Shown: one piece after another, positions 61,341 through 64,000 of the stretch
Layout: the number at the start of each line of letters is the position of its first letter
Position numbering within the stretch: the first letter of the stretch is position 1
Source of the DNA: Bryobacteraceae bacterium
Lineage (GTDB): Bacteria; Acidobacteriota; Terriglobia; Bryobacterales; Bryobacteraceae
Assembly: GCA_019752335.1 (NCBI GenBank)
Contig: JAIEMJ010000023.1
Span: 372,001-436,000 of the forward strand
Direction of reading: 5' to 3'
DNA: 64,000 bases
Position numbers and translations under genes: made by a program
The notes under the pieces: generated by a model
The model's input: the letters and a program-made list of their open reading frames with translations, nothing else
What the model was told of the DNA's origin: nothing
Databases searched by the model: none

Positions 61341-62096
61341 GTGCGGCTGCTGAGCATCTACGCCGTGTTGGCTTATGCCTTTCTGCATCTGCCGCTGCTG
61401 GTGCTCACCGTTTTCAGCTTCAACCATTCGCGCTTCACCCAGTGGGAAGGCCTCTCGCTACGCTGGTACACGCAAGCCTTCGCCGACCCAGCTTTGCGCG
61501 AAGCGACGCTCAACTCGCTGCTGATCGGCGGCGCGGCGACGGCCCTCGCGACGGCCCTCGGAACCCTTTGCGCCTATGCCTTGTGGAAGAAGAAATCGCC
61601 GCTGTTCGCGGGTGCGCTGTATCTGTCGCTGATGACCCCCGAAATCGTCACCGGCGTGGCCTTGCTGGCATTCTATCAATGGCTTTTTCATCTGCTGGAC
61701 TTACAGCTCGGCATGTTCACCGTCATCCTGGCGCACGTCAGCTTCTGCCTGGCTTACGTGGTGATCGTGGTGATCGCCCGCTTGCGGACCATGGACGCGA
61801 CGCTCGAAGAGGCCGCGCTGGACCTGGGCGCGAATGAGTTACAAGCCTTTTACAAAGTGACTTTACCGCAGTTACTGCCGGCCATCATTAGCGCCGCCTT
61901 GTTGGCCTTTACGATCTCCTTCGACGATTTCGTGATTACTTCGCTGGTTGCGGGTGTGGACTCCGAGACGCTGCCCATGGTGATGTACGCGACGGCCCGG
62001 CGGGGCGTCAGCCCGGTGCTGAATGCCGTCTCCACGGTGATCGTATTGGGGCTGGGTGGGCTAATTCTGCTTTCCGAGAGGTTGCAGACCAAGTGA
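61341..62096 (+). CDS. potC: Polyamine ABC transporter permease PotC
   Basis: 251 residues, GTG start on the base after the potB stop. Six membrane helices, FNHSRFTQWEGLSLRWYTQAF and LMTPEIVTGVALLAFY as in PotC, and the EAA loop LEEAALDLGANELQAFYKVTLPQLLPAI followed by SFDDFVITSLVAG. Its stop overlaps the potD start. Confidence 0.93.
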   Translation: MRLLSIYAVLAYAFLHLPLLVLTVFSFNHSRFTQWEGLSLRWYTQAFADPALREATLNSLLIGGAATALATALGTLCAYALWKKKSPLFAGALYLSLMTPEIVTGVALLAFYQWLFHLLDLQLGMFTVILAHVSFCLAYVVIVVIARLRTMDATLEEAALDLGANELQAFYKVTLPQLLPAIISAALLAFTISFDDFVITSLVAGVDSETLPMVMYATARRGVSPVLNAVSTVIVLGLGGLILLSERLQTK

Positions 62097-63121
62097 TGCA
62101 CCGGCGCACCTTCTTCTTCGGCGGACTGGCCGGGCTGGCCGGCTGCCGCCGCTCCTCGCAGCCGAGGCTGAATGTCTATAACTGGTCAAACTATATCGGA
62201 CCCAACACCGTGGCAGAGTTTGAACGACAAACCGGCATCCGGGTCCGTTACGGAATCTTTGAAAGCTCCGATGAGTTACTCGCCAAGGCACTTACGGGCA
62301 ATTGCGGCTGGGACGTCGTATTTCCGACGAACCACCACGTCGCGCCGCTGCGCGACTACAACTTACTCGCGCCGCTGGACCATTCGCGTCTGCCGAACTT
62401 ACAGAACTTAGCCAGTGACTTCCGCGCGCCCGAATGGGACCCGCAGCTGCAGCACTCCGTGCCCTACATGAGTACCTCGGCGGGCATCGTTTATGATCGC
62501 CGCCAACTGGGGACACTCAGCCGCTGGGCGGACCTGTGGGAGGCCAAGGTAGAAGGGCGCATGACGATGCTGGACGCGCAGGATGACGTACTGGGCGCCT
62601 GCCTGGTGAAACTCGGCCACAGTTGGAATTCGACGGCAGAGAGCGAACTGCGCGCCGCGCAACGCGAGGCGATTCGCCAGAAGCCGCTGCTGCGCGCCTA
62701 CCTCAATGCCGAGGTGCGTGACCAAGTAGTGGCGGGTGACGTGCTGGCCGCGCAGATGTGGACCACAACGATGCTGCCGGTGATGGCCAGCGCGCCGCAG
62801 TTGGACTTCGTCTATCCGGCGGAGGGCTTCGTGCGCTATGCGGAGTCGGCGGTGGTTCTGCGGGAGAGTCCGCGGCAGGAGGCGGCGCACCGGTTTATCA
62901 ATTTCCTGCTGCAACCCGAGATCGCCGCAGCCTGTGTAGCGGCCGAAAAGACGGGCCCGGTGCTGGCTGGCGTGCGCGAGTTGCTGCCCTCCGAACTGCG
63001 TGATCACCCACTGCTATTCCCTGCCCCCCAGGACCTCGCGCGCGGCGTCTGGCTGCGGACCATGCCCCCCAGCGCACAGCGTCTGCGGGACCGGCTTTGG
63101 ACCGAAATCAAAAGCGCGTAA
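62096..63121 (+). CDS. potD: Polyamine-binding lipoprotein PotD
   Basis: 341 residues. HRRTFFFGGLAGLAGC combines a twin-arginine pair with a lipobox (LAGC, Cys17), so it is probably a Tat-exported lipoprotein. LNVYNWSNYIGPNTVAEFERQTGIRV and WDVVFPTNHHVAPL are the start of the PotD/PotF family, with aromatic residues positioned to cage the amines. The ATG at 62096 overlaps the potC stop (TGATG); a GTG at 62093 is also possible. It completes a potABCD importer; the preferred amine is not determined. Confidence 0.92.
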   Translation: MHRRTFFFGGLAGLAGCRRSSQPRLNVYNWSNYIGPNTVAEFERQTGIRVRYGIFESSDELLAKALTGNCGWDVVFPTNHHVAPLRDYNLLAPLDHSRLPNLQNLASDFRAPEWDPQLQHSVPYMSTSAGIVYDRRQLGTLSRWADLWEAKVEGRMTMLDAQDDVLGACLVKLGHSWNSTAESELRAAQREAIRQKPLLRAYLNAEVRDQVVAGDVLAAQMWTTTMLPVMASAPQLDFVYPAEGFVRYAESAVVLRESPRQEAAHRFINFLLQPEIAAACVAAEKTGPVLAGVRELLPSELRDHPLLFPAPQDLARGVWLRTMPPSAQRLRDRLWTEIKSA

Positions 63122-63130
63122 AGTAGATGC

Positions 63131-64000
63131 ATGAAGGAATTTATTTCAAAGCGGCTCCCGCGCCGGGACGTTTTCCGCGGCACGGCTCTTGGTTTCCTGG
63201 CTAGCTACCTGCCCGCGCCCGCCGCGGCCGCGCCCGCGAAGGGCCTGCAACTCGGTGCGACGATGTATGAGTCGATCGGCGTAAAGCCGCTGATCAACGC
63301 GCGCGGCACCTTCACGATCATTAGCGGCTCCACGATGCTGCCCGAGGTCCGCGCGGCGATGACGGAGGCCGCGCAGCATCATGTCCACATTGACGAACTG
63401 CAGGCCGGCGTGGGTGCGCGCCTGGCGGAGTTGCTGCAGGCGGAGTCCGCGATTGTCACCAATGGCTGCAGCGCCGCCATCACGCACGGCACGGCGGCGT
63501 GCATCGCCGGCGGCAACCCGGACTTGCATGTGCGCCTGCCCAATCTGCAGGGCTTCGCCAAGGACGAAGTGATCATCCCGCGACACTCGCGCAACGTCTA
63601 CGACGCGGCGGTGCGCGCGGTGGGCGCGCGCGTGGTGGAAGCGGGCACGGTGGAAGAGCTCGAGGCGGCCTTCGGTCCGCGCACGGCGATGATCTACATC
63701 CTCGCAGGGCCCAACGCGGAGAGCGGCCCGCTGACGACGCAGGTGATCTGCGACATGGCGAAGCGGCGCAACGTGCCCGTGTTTGTCGACGCGGCGGCCG
63801 AAGTCCTCACGGTGCCGAACGTCCATCTGGCCAAGGGAGCGACGCTGGTGGCTTACAGTGGCGGCAAGTGCATTCGCGGTCCGCAGACGGCGGGCTTGCT
63901 GCTGGGCCGGAAGGATTTGGTGCAAGCGGCTTGGGTCCACAGCGCGCCGCATCATGGCTACGCGCGGTCGCTCAAGATCGGCAAGGAAGAGACGATGGGC
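63131..64000 (+). CDS. Tat-exported SelA-like PLP-dependent enzyme (3' truncated)
   Basis: 290 codons are open to the right edge. The N terminus LPRRDVFRGTALGFLASYLPAPAAA is a twin-arginine signal. The mature part has the fold-type I pattern of the SelA/DgaE group: INARGTFTIISGSTMLP, AIVTNGCSAAITHG, VFVDAAAEV and the probable PLP lysine in YSGGKCIRGPQTAGLLLG. SelA-like proteins outside selenium metabolism act as lyases or racemases on sugar-acid or amino-acid substrates. Export of a PLP enzyme is unusual and means it must fold with its cofactor inside. It begins 9 bp after potD and may be co-transcribed. Confidence 0.85.
   Translation, partial: MKEFISKRLPRRDVFRGTALGFLASYLPAPAAAAPAKGLQLGATMYESIGVKPLINARGTFTIISGSTMLPEVRAAMTEAAQHHVHIDELQAGVGARLAELLQAESAIVTNGCSAAITHGTAACIAGGNPDLHVRLPNLQGFAKDEVIIPRHSRNVYDAAVRAVGARVVEAGTVEELEAAFGPRTAMIYILAGPNAESGPLTTQVICDMAKRRNVPVFVDAAAEVLTVPNVHLAKGATLVAYSGGKCIRGPQTAGLLLGRKDLVQAAWVHSAPHHGYARSLKIGKEETMG

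Noticed and set aside
1-64000. tRNA, rRNA, CRISPR array, insertion sequence, prophage or integron
   Set aside because: No cloverleaf-like T-loop/acceptor pairs, rRNA blocks, repeat-spacer arrays, transposase or integrase motifs were found by reading both strands.

Overview
The window looks like a chromosomal segment from a GC-rich member of the Acidobacteriota, most likely the Bryobacterales/Solibacter group. Five family-level markers seen together support this: a Solibacter-type C-terminal domain (TIGR03437) at the left edge, an acidobacterial-type ECF sigma factor (TIGR02999-like) paired with a Ser/Thr kinase, a large Oar-like TonB-dependent receptor with an N-terminal carboxypeptidase-regulatory repeat, an 'acidobacterial duplicated orphan permease' (ADOP), and a PEP-CTERM protein. 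No rRNA, tRNA, CRISPR array, phage or insertion sequence was found.

Layout. 1-3.3 kb: the end of an intradiol-dioxygenase-like/TIGR03437 fusion, then a leftward AbiE-like cassette (AbiEi-family antitoxin interrupted at a G8 run, AbiEii-type nucleotidyltransferase, XRE regulator). 3.4-4.9 kb: an unrecognised protein with an internal duplication. 4.9-8.5 kb: leftward methyltransferase, isocitrate dehydrogenase, purE and purK. 8.5-24.8 kb: a secreted PQQ dehydrogenase with two haem c sites, an NHL-repeat protein, alaS, a YpdA-like reductase, a Tat-exported TIM-barrel protein, the ECF sigma/kinase pair, a PepSY membrane protein, the TonB receptor and a phosphodiesterase.

25-32.3 kb is the most striking region. 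A tight five-gene leftward operon encodes a complete porin-cytochrome route across the envelope: a monohaem cytochrome c, a NapC/ImcH-like inner-membrane quinol-oxidising cytochrome, an OmcA/MtrC-type decahaem cytochrome, an MtrA/DmsE-type decahaem cytochrome and an MtrB/PioB-like barrel. A further cytochrome gene is divergent from it. The 187-bp divergent region holds two sequences, one per strand, that match the sigma-54 -24/-12 pattern (GG-N10-GC). Together they suggest regulated extracellular electron transfer in an acidobacterium.

32-49 kb: a PEP-CTERM protein, an orphan CzcA-type RND pump, a DPP-IV-like peptidase, a TPR-like protein, yvcK and glmU, truB facing a degenerate UvrC-like gene, the ADOP permease, a histone-H1-like lysine-rich protein and a HipA-like kinase. 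49.3-57.1 kb: a full kdp potassium-uptake operon (small ORF, kdpF, A, B, C, D, E), each gene overlapping or nearly touching the next. 57.1-59.5 kb: gatC, gatA and a superoxide dismutase. 59.5-63.1 kb: a potABCD polyamine transporter. The right edge cuts a Tat-exported, SelA-like PLP enzyme.

Most assignments rest on motifs read directly from translations. No database search was possible, so family names for the less conserved genes are recognition-based.
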